A stretch of 64,000 bases of DNA, taken from NCBI RefSeq assembly GCF_014202645.1, contig NZ_JACHHG010000005.1, forward strand, positions 248,001 to 312,000, read 5' to 3'. The notes under the pieces were generated by a model. It had not been told where the DNA came from. It saw only the letters and a program-made list of their open reading frames with translations, and ran no database searches. Shown piece by piece: positions 24,137 to 35,059 of this stretch (within the stretch, counting starts at the first letter, position 1; the number at the start of each line of letters is the position of its first letter). The translations under genes and the position numbers were made by a program. The DNA comes from Deinobacterium chartae. GTDB lineage: Bacteria > Deinococcota > Deinococci > Deinococcales > Deinococcaceae.

Positions 24137-24865
24137 ATGCAGAATTCCGCCCCCCGCTCCTTCCCGCAGCCCGGCCACGTGTACGATCTCGCCGTGGTCG
24201 GCGCGGGGCTGGCCGGCTCGGAGCTGGCCTGGCGTGCCGCCCATGCGGGTCAGGACGTGCTGCTGGTCAGCCAGTCGCTCGATACCGTCGCCAACCTGTT
24301 TCACTCCGACGTCCCAGCCCCCTTTCCGCCCACCACCCTGCTCGAGCAGGCCCGGCTGCGCGCCCTGCCCGACACGAGCAGCTGGGCGCTGCACCGTCAG
24401 GTGAAGTACCTGCTCGAGGCCACGCCCGGCGTGCACCTGCTGCAATCGCTGGTCGTCGGCATCGAACCGGGCGAGCCGCTGCGCCTCGCGACCTGGGAGG
24501 GCCCCGAGCGGCTCGCCCGGCGGGTGGTGCTGGCGGTCGGCAGCTTCCTGCGCGGGCGGCTGTGGATCGGTGACAGCGAAGAACAGGCCGGGCGCCTCTC
24601 CGAGGTGGCCTACGACGACCTGGCCGATGACCTCGAGCGGCGCCGAGTACTGCTTGGCACCGAGCAGCGCGAGGCGCCCGGAGAAAGCGGCAGCCTGCCC
24701 TACCGCGTGAACTACCGCGTGCTGCCACGTACCCCGGACTTTGCGCTGCAGGGCCTCAGCGGCGTGTACGCCCTGGGAACCTGCACGGCGGGCGAGCACA
24801 GTTACGCCTCGGTGCTCGAGGACGCCGCGCAGCTGGCAGGCGAGCTCACCGGGGTGCGCGCATGA
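24137..24865 (+). CDS. Small MnmG/GidA-related FAD-dependent protein
   Basis: A 242-residue flavoprotein containing only the FAD-binding part of the MnmG/TrmFO superfamily: YDLAVVGAGLAGSELAWRAA (dinucleotide fold), VLLVSQSLDTVANL, then VVLAVGSFLRGRLWIGDSEE and the C-terminal GVYALGTCTAGEHSYASVLE that contacts FAD. Full-length MnmG is about 600 residues, so this is a stand-alone short paralogue. It overlaps trmB by 4 nt, which suggests a role in tRNA modification, but the reaction is not known to me. Confidence 0.8.
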   Translation: MQNSAPRSFPQPGHVYDLAVVGAGLAGSELAWRAAHAGQDVLLVSQSLDTVANLFHSDVPAPFPPTTLLEQARLRALPDTSSWALHRQVKYLLEATPGVHLLQSLVVGIEPGEPLRLATWEGPERLARRVVLAVGSFLRGRLWIGDSEEQAGRLSEVAYDDLADDLERRRVLLGTEQREAPGESGSLPYRVNYRVLPRTPDFALQGLSGVYALGTCTAGEHSYASVLEDAAQLAGELTGVRA

Positions 24866-25824
24866 TCGTGCGGTTTTCCGAGCTGCACTTCCCGCAGGAC
24901 CCGGCCACGCTGTACCCGCACAACCCGGCGGGCGAGTGGCACCTCGAGATCGGCTTCGGCGACGGGCGTTTCTGGGCAGCGCACCACACGCTTGAACCGC
25001 AGGCCAACTACCTGGGCGTGGAGATCAGCGGCGTAAGCCTGCTCAAGGCCGAACGCCGTGCCCGCACCTCGGCCCCGCAGGCGGTGCTCACCAAGGCCGA
25101 CGCCCTGAGCCTGCTCAGGGCCGTACCGCCCGAGGGCAGCCTCAGCCGCATCTACATCAACTTTCCGGATCCCTGGCCCAAGGCCGGCCACCTCGAGCAC
25201 CGCCTGATGCGCCGCGTCTTCTTCGAGACCGCGGCCGGACGCCTGCGTGCGGGCGGCGAGATCTGGATCACCACCGACCACGAGGAGTACTTCGAGTTCG
25301 CCCTCGAGGAGGCCCGGGCCACCGGCCGGTACGCGATCACCGAGACCGAGCCGCCCCAGGCGGCGCTGCAGACCAAATACGCGCTGAAGTGGCGTGACCT
25401 GGGGCTGGGGGCGCGCCACGCCCGGCTGCGCCTGGAACTTCCCGGCACGGTCTTGCACCCGGATTTTCGCTCGCTCTCCCAGATCCCGGAGGATCACATG
25501 CCCCACAGCGTCGTTCAGCTTCCCCCCGCCTTCGAGATTTCGAGCTTCGAGAAACGGGTCGCCCGTAGCGCGAGCGCCACGGTGGTGCTGCTCGAGGCGT
25601 TCCGCAGCGCCTCACGGCCCGCCTGGACCTTTCTGGCCCACGTGGAGGAAGAGGGCCTGACCCAGGAGGTCCTCATCAACGCGACCGAGCGCGAGCAGGA
25701 CGTGCTGGTGCGGCTGGACCGTTTCGGTGGCCCGATCGTGACGCCGGGCGTGAAGCGCGCGGTGGCGGCGGTCACCGACTACCTCGAGGAGCGCGGCAGC
25801 CGGGTCCTGATGCGGGCGTACTAA
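24862..25824 (+). CDS. trmB: tRNA (guanine-N7-)-methyltransferase with C-terminal extension
   Basis: SAM-dependent enzyme that makes m7G46 in tRNA. Residues 1-205 hold the TrmB core: WHLEIGFGDGRFWAAHH, NYLGVEISGVSLLKAERR and the diagnostic YINFPDPWPKAGHLEHRLM, with TTDHEEYFEFALEE. Residues about 206-320 form an additional domain (HSVVQLPPAFEISSFEKRV to the end) not present in the roughly 210-240-residue E. coli and B. subtilis proteins; similar extensions occur in Thermus/Deinococcus. ATGA overlap with the preceding flavoprotein gene; priA starts 3 nt after the stop. Confidence 0.92.
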   Translation: MIVRFSELHFPQDPATLYPHNPAGEWHLEIGFGDGRFWAAHHTLEPQANYLGVEISGVSLLKAERRARTSAPQAVLTKADALSLLRAVPPEGSLSRIYINFPDPWPKAGHLEHRLMRRVFFETAAGRLRAGGEIWITTDHEEYFEFALEEARATGRYAITETEPPQAALQTKYALKWRDLGLGARHARLRLELPGTVLHPDFRSLSQIPEDHMPHSVVQLPPAFEISSFEKRVARSASATVVLLEAFRSASRPAWTFLAHVEEEGLTQEVLINATEREQDVLVRLDRFGGPIVTPGVKRAVAAVTDYLEERGSRVLMRAY

Positions 25825-25827
25825 ATC

Positions 25828-28083
<2,256 letters not shown>

Positions 28084-28171
28084 GGACTCCGGCTTAAAAA
28101 CACCTCTTCCACCCCGAGGGTCGGCTTCCGGTCAACGCGGCGATGTTCGCGCAGAACGAACCGCAGGCCCA

Positions 28172-28199
28172 TTGGGGGCTGACTTGAAGAATGTATGCT
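28172..28199 (+). promoter_or_regulatory. Promoter of the PAP2 phosphatase gene
   Basis: TTGGGG (28172-28177), 16-nt spacer, TATGCT (28194-28199), 8 nt before ATG 28208; no ribosome-binding site. Confidence 0.5.
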
Positions 28200-28207
28200 G
28201 AAAAGCA

Positions 28208-29065
28208 ATGGACACCATCGCGGGGATTCAGCAGGTTCTGGGGCCGAACTGGCAGTCCTTCTTCCTATTCATAACCCAACTGGGTTCGGATTACGCCTAC
28301 ATCGCCGTTCTCACGCTGTACTACTGGCTGGTCGACCCACGCATGGGCCGCGCACTCGGGGTGTTTTTTGGCCTGAGCGTCACGGTTAACGAGGCACTCA
28401 AGCCGCTGCTGGACCTGAAACGTCCCTACGAGGTCAATCCGGGTATCGCCAGCGAAGCGGCCCGCCTGACCGCCGGGCCCCTCAACGAGCACCATCCGGG
28501 CTTTCCCAGCGGGCACGCCCAGGTCACCGCGACGCTGTGGCTGACCATGGCCTGGCAGCAGCGCCGACGCTGGCTGTGGATCGTCGCAACCGTGCTGGTG
28601 CTGCTGGTCAGTTTCTCGCGCCTGTACCTGGGCGTGCACTACCCGATCGACGTGCTGGCCGGACTGGGCATCGGCGTGTTGCTGGCGTGGCTGGCATGGC
28701 GCAGCGGCCTGCTGACCGTGACCGCGGCCCTGGCCTGGGGCGCGGTGGTGGTGGCCCTGGTCGTCGGAAGCCTGCTGCCCGAGTGGGCACGTGGACTGGC
28801 CATCGGCTCGGCCTTCTTGGTCTCGCGTCCGACCTTCGATCCGCCGCGCAGCTGGCCCGCGCGCATCGGGGTGGCGGCCGTCGGCCTGATCGCGGTGGTC
28901 GCGGTGTTCCTCGGCAGCTCGCTGTTGCTGCCCGAAGAGATCAAACGCAGCGGCTGGGGCAGCTTCCTGCGCTACTTCGTGCTGGTGCTGCTGGCTACCG
29001 AAGGCGTACCGCGCCTGATGCGGCTTCCGGCCTCGAGGCGCGCAGGGTACGCCTCGGCCGGGTGA
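28208..29065 (+). CDS. PAP2 superfamily membrane phosphatase
   Basis: A 285-residue membrane protein with about seven helices. The three phosphatase motifs are present in order: KPLLDLKRP (KxxxxxxRP), FPSGHAQ (PSGH) and SRLYLGVHYPIDV (SRxxxxxH-x-x-x-D). It should dephosphorylate a lipid pyrophosphate or phosphatidate at the membrane (undecaprenyl pyrophosphate recycling or phospholipid metabolism); the C-terminal 100 residues are extra hydrophobic segments beyond the core. Single-gene unit, probably leaderless. Confidence 0.9.
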   Translation: MDTIAGIQQVLGPNWQSFFLFITQLGSDYAYIAVLTLYYWLVDPRMGRALGVFFGLSVTVNEALKPLLDLKRPYEVNPGIASEAARLTAGPLNEHHPGFPSGHAQVTATLWLTMAWQQRRRWLWIVATVLVLLVSFSRLYLGVHYPIDVLAGLGIGVLLAWLAWRSGLLTVTAALAWGAVVVALVVGSLLPEWARGLAIGSAFLVSRPTFDPPRSWPARIGVAAVGLIAVVAVFLGSSLLLPEEIKRSGWGSFLRYFVLVLLATEGVPRLMRLPASRRAGYASAG

Positions 29066-29181
29066 GTTCGGCAGCCGAAGCCGTTCGCGTGCCGCTCGTA
29101 CCTGTCCGCAAGCGCAGAGCGCCGCGCCGGGAAGCGCGCATGCCGGATGCACCCACCACCCGTACCGAGGGCCAGGCGGCC

Positions 29182-29187
29182 TATAAT
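29182..29187 (+). promoter_or_regulatory. -10 box upstream of the HD-GYP gene
   Basis: Perfect TATAAT, 53 nt before the GTG start; the -35 region is poor. Confidence 0.5.
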
Positions 29188-29240
29188 AAGTCTCCTACTT
29201 CGATTTTTCGAGCCACACTCACGCCAGGGAAGTTCTACCC

Positions 29241-32171
29241 GTGCCCTACGACCACATCCAAGTCGCGCTGCTGAGTGACGTGCCAGAACGCCTGCGGCCC
29301 TGCGAGGCCGCACTGCGCGAACTGCAGGTCACAGCCCTTTACGGCTCCCCCGATGACCCGCCGCCGGGAGCTCTGGCTTTCGTGGACGTTCACGGCGGCA
29401 GCGCGGCGCTGGCTGCGTTGCATCGCCGCCGCCCCGAGCTGCCCCTGGTCTCGTTCGGCCCGGCCTCCGAAGCGCTGTACGCCCTGCGGTCCGGAGCGGT
29501 GCAGCACCTCAGCCCAGACACGCTCGACCCGGCCTCGCTCGACGAGGCCCTGCGGGTCGCCCTGGGCCTGCCCCGCCTCGAGGAAGGATCCAGGCTGCTG
29601 CGGGCCCTGTCCGAGCTGGGCGAAGCGCTGCTGCACCAAGAAGCGGACGACTCGTTCTACCAGCGCCTGCTGGCCCGGGCGGTGGCGCTGGTTCCCGGGG
29701 CCCAGGCGGGCAGCCTGCTGGTCCGCGCCGCCGACGGTTGTTTTGACTTCCGGGCCAGCTTGGGGTACGACTTCGAGCGCTTACGGCAGGTGCGCTTCAC
29801 GCCCGAGCAGGCGCTGCCTCAGGCCCTGCGCGCGCCGCGCCTGCTCAATTACCGTCAGTTCAACGTCTGGCTCGATCCTGAAACGTCCGAGCTGCTCGGA
29901 CACGGCCGTCCAGAAACCCAAGTCACCCTGGTCACCCCGGTCCAAGCCGGAGGCGAGACGGTCGCCGTGCTCAACCTTGACCGGTTCGGCAGCGCCCAGG
30001 CCTTTGGGTCCGGTTCGCTACGGGCCGCGGCAGCCTTCGCGACCCAGGTGGGCCTGCTGCTGCAACGGCGGCGCCTCGAGGACGAGCTCGAGCGCCGCCG
30101 CCATCATGACGCGCACCTGAACGCACTGCTGGTCACGCTCGAGACGCTGCACGACCCGCACGAGATCATCACGCGGGCCCTGGAAACCCTGCTCGCCCTT
30201 ACGCGCTACCCGAGCGTGTCGTACTACCGCCTCGAGACCGCGGCCCTGCACCTCGAGGCGGCCCTGCAGCGAGAGGGCGGCGCAGCGCCCCAGGAGTTCG
30301 CGTCCCGGATCGCGGGGAACTTGCGCGAACTGCTCGCAGCGGGCCAGCCGATCATCGTTCCCGACGCCGTGGCCCTGACCGAGCAGGACCTGCGACCCGA
30401 ACTGCGACCGCTGGTCATGCGCAGCATGGCCGCCGTGCCGGTGCGTTCGGGCAGTGCCCCGCACGGCCTGCTGGTCGCCTCGAGTCCGCACGAGGCCCTG
30501 GCGCCGGACACGCTCGAGCTGAAACTGCTCGAGTACCTGGCCGGACGGCTAGGCAACGCGCTCGAGCGGGTACGGGTGCAGCAGAACCTCGAACGGCGGG
30601 TGCGGCGCCTGAGCATGATCAGCGAGGTCGGAGAACTGATGCGTCCGCTGTTCGATGTGCAGAGCATCTATCAGGCCATCACCGACTGCGCGCGGCAGGC
30701 CGCGCAGGCGTCCAACGCCTCGGTACTGCTCTACCAGCCGCAAGACGACACGCTGCAGGTCATGTACTGCGCTGGCCGCGACGCGGCACACCTGCAGGGC
30801 GTGCGCCTGCGCCGGAACGAAGGCCTCTCGTGGCTGGCCCTGGAGAGCGGGCAGTCTTTTTTTGCTCACAACGCCGCGCTCGAGCCTCGGGTGGTCAACC
30901 TGGGCGAGGTGTCCGAGCACGGCGCCAACTTCCTGGCCGTTCCGCTGACCGATGTGGACGGACGCCCGATCGGGGTGCTGGCGGTGGATACCGAGGCCAG
31001 CGACCACCAGTTCTCGCAGGAGGACCAGGCTCTGCTCGAGGCCCTCGCACACGCAGCAGGAGCAAAAATTCACCGCCTGAGCATGCTGGATCGCAGCCGC
31101 CTCGAGGCCCGGGCCTACCGGGCGCTGGCCGAGTTCGGCGCGGCCATCGAAGCCGAGTCGGACCCGGACCTGCTGACCGAACTGGGGCTGGGTCGCCTGC
31201 GCGAGTTGCTCGGCTTCGAGATGGCGGCCGAGTACGACGTGCTCTCCGGCACCGCGACGCTACGGCGCTGCTGGGGCGACTATCCGCAGGCGATGCAGAA
31301 CGTGCGCGAGATCCACACGCACGACAACGGCGCGATCGCGACCGTACTCGGCAGCGGCGAGATCATGTACATCGCGCATTACGACGGCTGGAACGGGGCC
31401 CATCCGATCTTTCGGGAGCTGGGGCTGCGCAGCGGCCTGTTTCTGCCGCTGATCCGCCAGGGCCGGGTGATTCGGATCTGCATGCTGGGCAGCTACCACG
31501 GCGAGGTGCACCTCGAGGAGGTGCACCTCACCATCGCGCGCAGCTTCATGCGCCGCCTCGAGCACACGCTGGAACGCAACGAGGTGCTGCGCGAGCTGCG
31601 CGCGGCACGGGAAGCTGCGCTGCGCGTGCTGGGGCTGGCCCTCGAATACCGTGACTATGAGACGCAGGGGCACACCGACCGGGTGGTGGCCCTGTGCGGA
31701 CGTTTCGGAACCGCCCTGGGCCTGGGCGAGGAGTCTCAAGGAGCGCTCAAGTGGGGTGCCTACCTGCACGACATCGGCAAGCTGGCCATCCCGGACCGGG
31801 TGCTGTTCAAGCCCGGCGCCCTCACCGCGGAAGAACAGGAGCTGATGCGCCGCCACGCCCAGATCGGCTGGGAAATGTGCCAGGACATTCCGTTCCTGCC
31901 CGACATGACCCGCGACATCGTGCGCTGGCACCACGAGCGCTGGGACGGCAGCGGCTACCCCGATGGCCTGTCCGGCGAGGGCATTCCGCTGGTCGCGCGC
32001 ATCTTCAGCCTGGTGGACGTGTACGATGCCCTGACCAGCGAGCGGCCCTACAAGCCGCCGTGGAGCGCTCATCAATCCCTGAACTACATCGAGGCCCAGA
32101 GCGGCATCCAGTTCGATCCGGAACTGAGCCGCCAGTTTGTGCAGCTGCTCAGGGCCGAGGAGCTGCTATGA
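29241..32171 (+). CDS. Multi-GAF HD-GYP signalling protein
   Basis: A 976-residue cytoplasmic sensor. Residues 1-110 look like a degenerate receiver domain (VALLSDVPERLRPCEAAL ... ALAFVDVHGG). Four GAF-like modules follow at about 125-280, 295-450, 460-615 and 625-780, joined by short helices. The C-terminal HD-GYP domain has YLHDIGK (H843, D844) and WDGSGYPDG (901-909), with IFSLVDVYDALTSERPYK, so it is predicted to be an active cyclic-di-GMP phosphodiesterase; no GGDEF domain is seen. GTG start with AGGGAAG upstream. It ends 57 nt before the roadblock/coiled-coil operon and may signal to it, which is inference from position. Confidence 0.88.
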   Translation: MPYDHIQVALLSDVPERLRPCEAALRELQVTALYGSPDDPPPGALAFVDVHGGSAALAALHRRRPELPLVSFGPASEALYALRSGAVQHLSPDTLDPASLDEALRVALGLPRLEEGSRLLRALSELGEALLHQEADDSFYQRLLARAVALVPGAQAGSLLVRAADGCFDFRASLGYDFERLRQVRFTPEQALPQALRAPRLLNYRQFNVWLDPETSELLGHGRPETQVTLVTPVQAGGETVAVLNLDRFGSAQAFGSGSLRAAAAFATQVGLLLQRRRLEDELERRRHHDAHLNALLVTLETLHDPHEIITRALETLLALTRYPSVSYYRLETAALHLEAALQREGGAAPQEFASRIAGNLRELLAAGQPIIVPDAVALTEQDLRPELRPLVMRSMAAVPVRSGSAPHGLLVASSPHEALAPDTLELKLLEYLAGRLGNALERVRVQQNLERRVRRLSMISEVGELMRPLFDVQSIYQAITDCARQAAQASNASVLLYQPQDDTLQVMYCAGRDAAHLQGVRLRRNEGLSWLALESGQSFFAHNAALEPRVVNLGEVSEHGANFLAVPLTDVDGRPIGVLAVDTEASDHQFSQEDQALLEALAHAAGAKIHRLSMLDRSRLEARAYRALAEFGAAIEAESDPDLLTELGLGRLRELLGFEMAAEYDVLSGTATLRRCWGDYPQAMQNVREIHTHDNGAIATVLGSGEIMYIAHYDGWNGAHPIFRELGLRSGLFLPLIRQGRVIRICMLGSYHGEVHLEEVHLTIARSFMRRLEHTLERNEVLRELRAAREAALRVLGLALEYRDYETQGHTDRVVALCGRFGTALGLGEESQGALKWGAYLHDIGKLAIPDRVLFKPGALTAEEQELMRRHAQIGWEMCQDIPFLPDMTRDIVRWHHERWDGSGYPDGLSGEGIPLVARIFSLVDVYDALTSERPYKPPWSAHQSLNYIEAQSGIQFDPELSRQFVQLLRAEELL

Positions 32172-32228
32172 CATTCCTCGCGCCAAGAAGATTTGAGTTT
32201 CGTTATGATTGGCATAAGAAGGAGCTGT

Positions 32229-33221
32229 ATGGCTAATCCGGTCTATCACATGGTGTGCGACGCGTTTACCCACTTCGTGTCGCGCAGGGCTGCCGAGAAC
32301 CTGGTACGCACGGCCCTGCACGACGCTGGAAGCGACCCAGACCGCGTCACCGCCCGCGAAATGCAGGAACTGCTGAGAACCAGCATTTTCCGCCGTCTTC
32401 AACTGATCATCCCGCTCGACCAGGCCAAAGGCCAGATCCGGTCGTTGCTTCAGGAACTCGAATCTACCCTGGCCTCCCCCGCCCGGCCCCCGCTCAGCGA
32501 ACAGGCCCAGCGCAGCCTCGAGGAATTGCGTCAGGCCGTGGCTCAGGCCCAGTTGCCTCCCCATCCGGATGTGGACCGGCTGCTGCATGACCTCGAGCAG
32601 GTGCCGCAGACCGCCGAGCCCGAGCGGGTGATCGGGGCGCTATGGGACGACTTTATCCTGATCAGCGGCCGACTCACCTCGCCAGACACCCCCGAACCCG
32701 AAGCGGCAGCCCCCCTGTCCGAGGATGCCCCGGGCCTTCCGGAAAAGGACCCCGGCGGCCTGCTGCTCGAGGAGCTTTTCGAATTCGAACCCGAACTGCC
32801 CGAACTGCCCGAACTGCTCGAACCGCCTGAAACCCCGTCTCCCACCTCCCCTCCCGCTCCGGCCCGCCTCCAGGTCTCAGCCCGTCCCCGCGCGGACCTC
32901 GGAGCTCCCGAGGTCCGTGACCTGATCCTGTCGCGCTTCGCCCTCGAGGAGGGCGTTACCGGCGTGCTGCTCAGCACCAAGACCGGGCAGGTGCTGGGGG
33001 CGCGCACCCGGAGCAAGGCCGAAGAGCTGGCCTCTTTGAGTGCCGCCACCACCTTGCTCATCGGTCAGAAACCCTTCCGGGTGTTTTATGCCGATTTAGA
33101 AAGCCATCTGGTCTGCATTGCTCCGCTGCACGGCAACGTGCTGCTGACCGTGGTTGCGGGTCCCACCACCAACGTGGGTCGCCTGCTGTCCGAGATCCAG
33201 AACATCAAGGAGGAAATATGA
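32229..33221 (+). CDS. Two-domain protein: shared N-terminal domain plus roadblock/LC7-like domain
   Basis: A 330-residue soluble protein. Residues 1-80 form a helical domain (REMQELLRTSIFRRLQLIIP, then AKGQIRSLLQEL) that is clearly homologous to the N-terminus of the 894-residue protein two genes downstream. An acidic Pro/Glu-rich linker (about 150-215, with PELPELPELLEPP) leads to a C-terminal roadblock/LC7-type domain (about 226-330: GVTGVLLSTKTGQVLGART, then VCIAPLHGNVLLTVVAG and NVGRLLSEI), the fold of MglB-type GTPase partners. Start ATG 32229 has AAGGAG 4 nt upstream; a TATGAT box at 32204 may be the operon promoter. No Mgl-like GTPase is in the window. Confidence 0.8.
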   Translation: MANPVYHMVCDAFTHFVSRRAAENLVRTALHDAGSDPDRVTAREMQELLRTSIFRRLQLIIPLDQAKGQIRSLLQELESTLASPARPPLSEQAQRSLEELRQAVAQAQLPPHPDVDRLLHDLEQVPQTAEPERVIGALWDDFILISGRLTSPDTPEPEAAAPLSEDAPGLPEKDPGGLLLEELFEFEPELPELPELLEPPETPSPTSPPAPARLQVSARPRADLGAPEVRDLILSRFALEEGVTGVLLSTKTGQVLGARTRSKAEELASLSAATTLLIGQKPFRVFYADLESHLVCIAPLHGNVLLTVVAGPTTNVGRLLSEIQNIKEEI

Positions 33222-35059
33222 AGCGTTTCGGTGCGGCCCTCTCCGTGTTCACGTCGCTGGTGATGGTTCCTCCGGCGCTCGCTCAGGAAACCCTGGTCAG
33301 CGGCTACCCCACCATCGTCAACCGCCTCGACGCCGCACTGCGCGCCCAGCCCAGCAACCGCGCCGCTGCCCAGAACCGCCTCGAGGAAGCCCGTACCCTG
33401 GTGCGCCGCTACGCCTCGCAGATCCGTTCGCAGGTGCTGGTCTCCGGCATTGACACGGCGCTCAAGAATGCCAAGGTGGCCGTCACCCGCTCGCGGGCCG
33501 ACCTTGAGGCACAGGTGGGACAAGCGCGCGGACTGCTGCGCAAGAGCTTGTACGACAACCTGTTCGCCGACCTCGAGGCGGGCAATGTCGCCTCGGCCGG
33601 CAAGATCTCACAGCTGCTGGGCCGCGACTTTGGCATGAGCAGCGCCGGCCGCGCGCGCCTGCAAGCCCAGGTGCGCGCCTCGGACGCGAACGGAGCCCGG
33701 CTGACCCTCGAGCGCCAGATCGCCCTCAAGATGAACCGTACCCTCGAGGGGGTCAGCGGTTCGGACCGGGTCACCGCGTTCCGCCAGACCGCGCAGGCCA
33801 CCGCCTGGTTCTCGGTGGTGCAAGACTCGCCGCGCATCGGCAACCTGCGCATCGAAAACTTTGTAGACGCCCTCGAGCAGTTGAGGCGCAACGCCCCGGA
33901 AGACTTCAACACGCAGCTCAGCACCATCCGGGGTGGCATCGAGGCGTTCCGTTCCGGGGTGGATACGGCCATTCGTACGACTTCGCCGCGCGCCGAGTCT
34001 CCCCGCACCTCGGCGCAGCCGGGCAGTGAGACCGGGGTAAACAGCGCGGGTGCCCCGGTCGAACCGGCCCCGACTCCCCGCGCGACCCCGCCAGCCCAGC
34101 CTCCGGCTGCGGCCCCGGCACCCGCGCCGCAGCCCGCTCCGACGCCCACGCCAGCCCCCAGCGCCCAGCCGCAGACCCCGGGCACCCCGGTAGCCAACAG
34201 CGCCACGGTGGCCACGCTGGTCGCCGCCGGCGTTCCGCGCCCGCTGGCCCAGGAAACCGCCCAGCGTCTGGCCAGCCAGGGCTTCAGTGCCCTCAGCGAT
34301 GCCAGCGACCGAATTCACGCCCTGCTGGCGCGCGCGCTGGTCGCCGCGCAAAGCGGTGACATTCCCACGTCACGCGGCACCATCGACACGGCCATCGGCG
34401 TGTACGACGCGACCCTTAAAACGCCGCTCCAGGCGGTGGACCCGACCCTGAGCAGCCGCCTGGAGAACCTGTTCAACCAGACCAAAGACCCCATGCGCTC
34501 CCTGGGACTGCGCACCTCCGACCTGGCGGTGCTCATGGGCGAGGTGGCCACCGCCGAGGGCCGCCTGAGCGGCACTCCCGCTCCCACCGGGCACAACCTG
34601 ATTGCCTCGGTACAGCCGGTCTGGCTCGGCCTGCTGCGCGCCGGACTGTTTATTGTGATCGCGGCCCTCTCCTTTTACCCGCTGTATCTGCTGAACCTCG
34701 CCTTCGGCGGACGCAACCCCTACTGGCGCTACATCGGCTACGCGATGATCCTGCTGTTCCTGCCGGCCATCGTGGAGGGCTTCGCCTACCTGGGCAGCAT
34801 CATTGCCGAGTCGAGCGGCGTGCGCTTCTTCGACGTGCTGACCTCGTTCTCGATCCTGCAAAACCCGATCACCCAGATCGTGTGGGCCATCACCCTGCTG
34901 ATCGCCGGTATCCTGGCGGTAGTCGGCTTCCGCGGCATCTGCATCCAGTTCGGCCTGATCCGCACCCGCGCGCCGCAGGGAAGCACCACCCAGCTTCAGA
35001 ACCCCGGACCGGCCCAGGGTGCTCACAGCACCACCGTCGAGTGGGATGAAGAGTTCTGA
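33218..35059 (+). CDS. Exported/membrane protein with Pro-Ala linker, middle gene of roadblock operon
   Basis: A 613-residue protein of unknown family. Signal peptide ends VPPALAQ (about residue 23). A helical extracytoplasmic region (24-255) is followed by a Pro/Ala/Thr-rich linker (about 255-327, PAPAPQPAPTPTPAPSAQP), a second helical region (328-455) and three membrane segments (about 467-495, 505-525, 550-573). It ends in a short tail with VEWDEEF that should be cytoplasmic if the topology is as read. GGAGG lies before the ATG, which overlaps the previous stop by 4 nt; the stop shares one base with the next ATG. It could be the membrane anchor or extracytoplasmic sensor for the two flanking soluble proteins. 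Confidence 0.78.
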   Translation: MKRFGAALSVFTSLVMVPPALAQETLVSGYPTIVNRLDAALRAQPSNRAAAQNRLEEARTLVRRYASQIRSQVLVSGIDTALKNAKVAVTRSRADLEAQVGQARGLLRKSLYDNLFADLEAGNVASAGKISQLLGRDFGMSSAGRARLQAQVRASDANGARLTLERQIALKMNRTLEGVSGSDRVTAFRQTAQATAWFSVVQDSPRIGNLRIENFVDALEQLRRNAPEDFNTQLSTIRGGIEAFRSGVDTAIRTTSPRAESPRTSAQPGSETGVNSAGAPVEPAPTPRATPPAQPPAAAPAPAPQPAPTPTPAPSAQPQTPGTPVANSATVATLVAAGVPRPLAQETAQRLASQGFSALSDASDRIHALLARALVAAQSGDIPTSRGTIDTAIGVYDATLKTPLQAVDPTLSSRLENLFNQTKDPMRSLGLRTSDLAVLMGEVATAEGRLSGTPAPTGHNLIASVQPVWLGLLRAGLFIVIAALSFYPLYLLNLAFGGRNPYWRYIGYAMILLFLPAIVEGFAYLGSIIAESSGVRFFDVLTSFSILQNPITQIVWAITLLIAGILAVVGFRGICIQFGLIRTRAPQGSTTQLQNPGPAQGAHSTTVEWDEEF

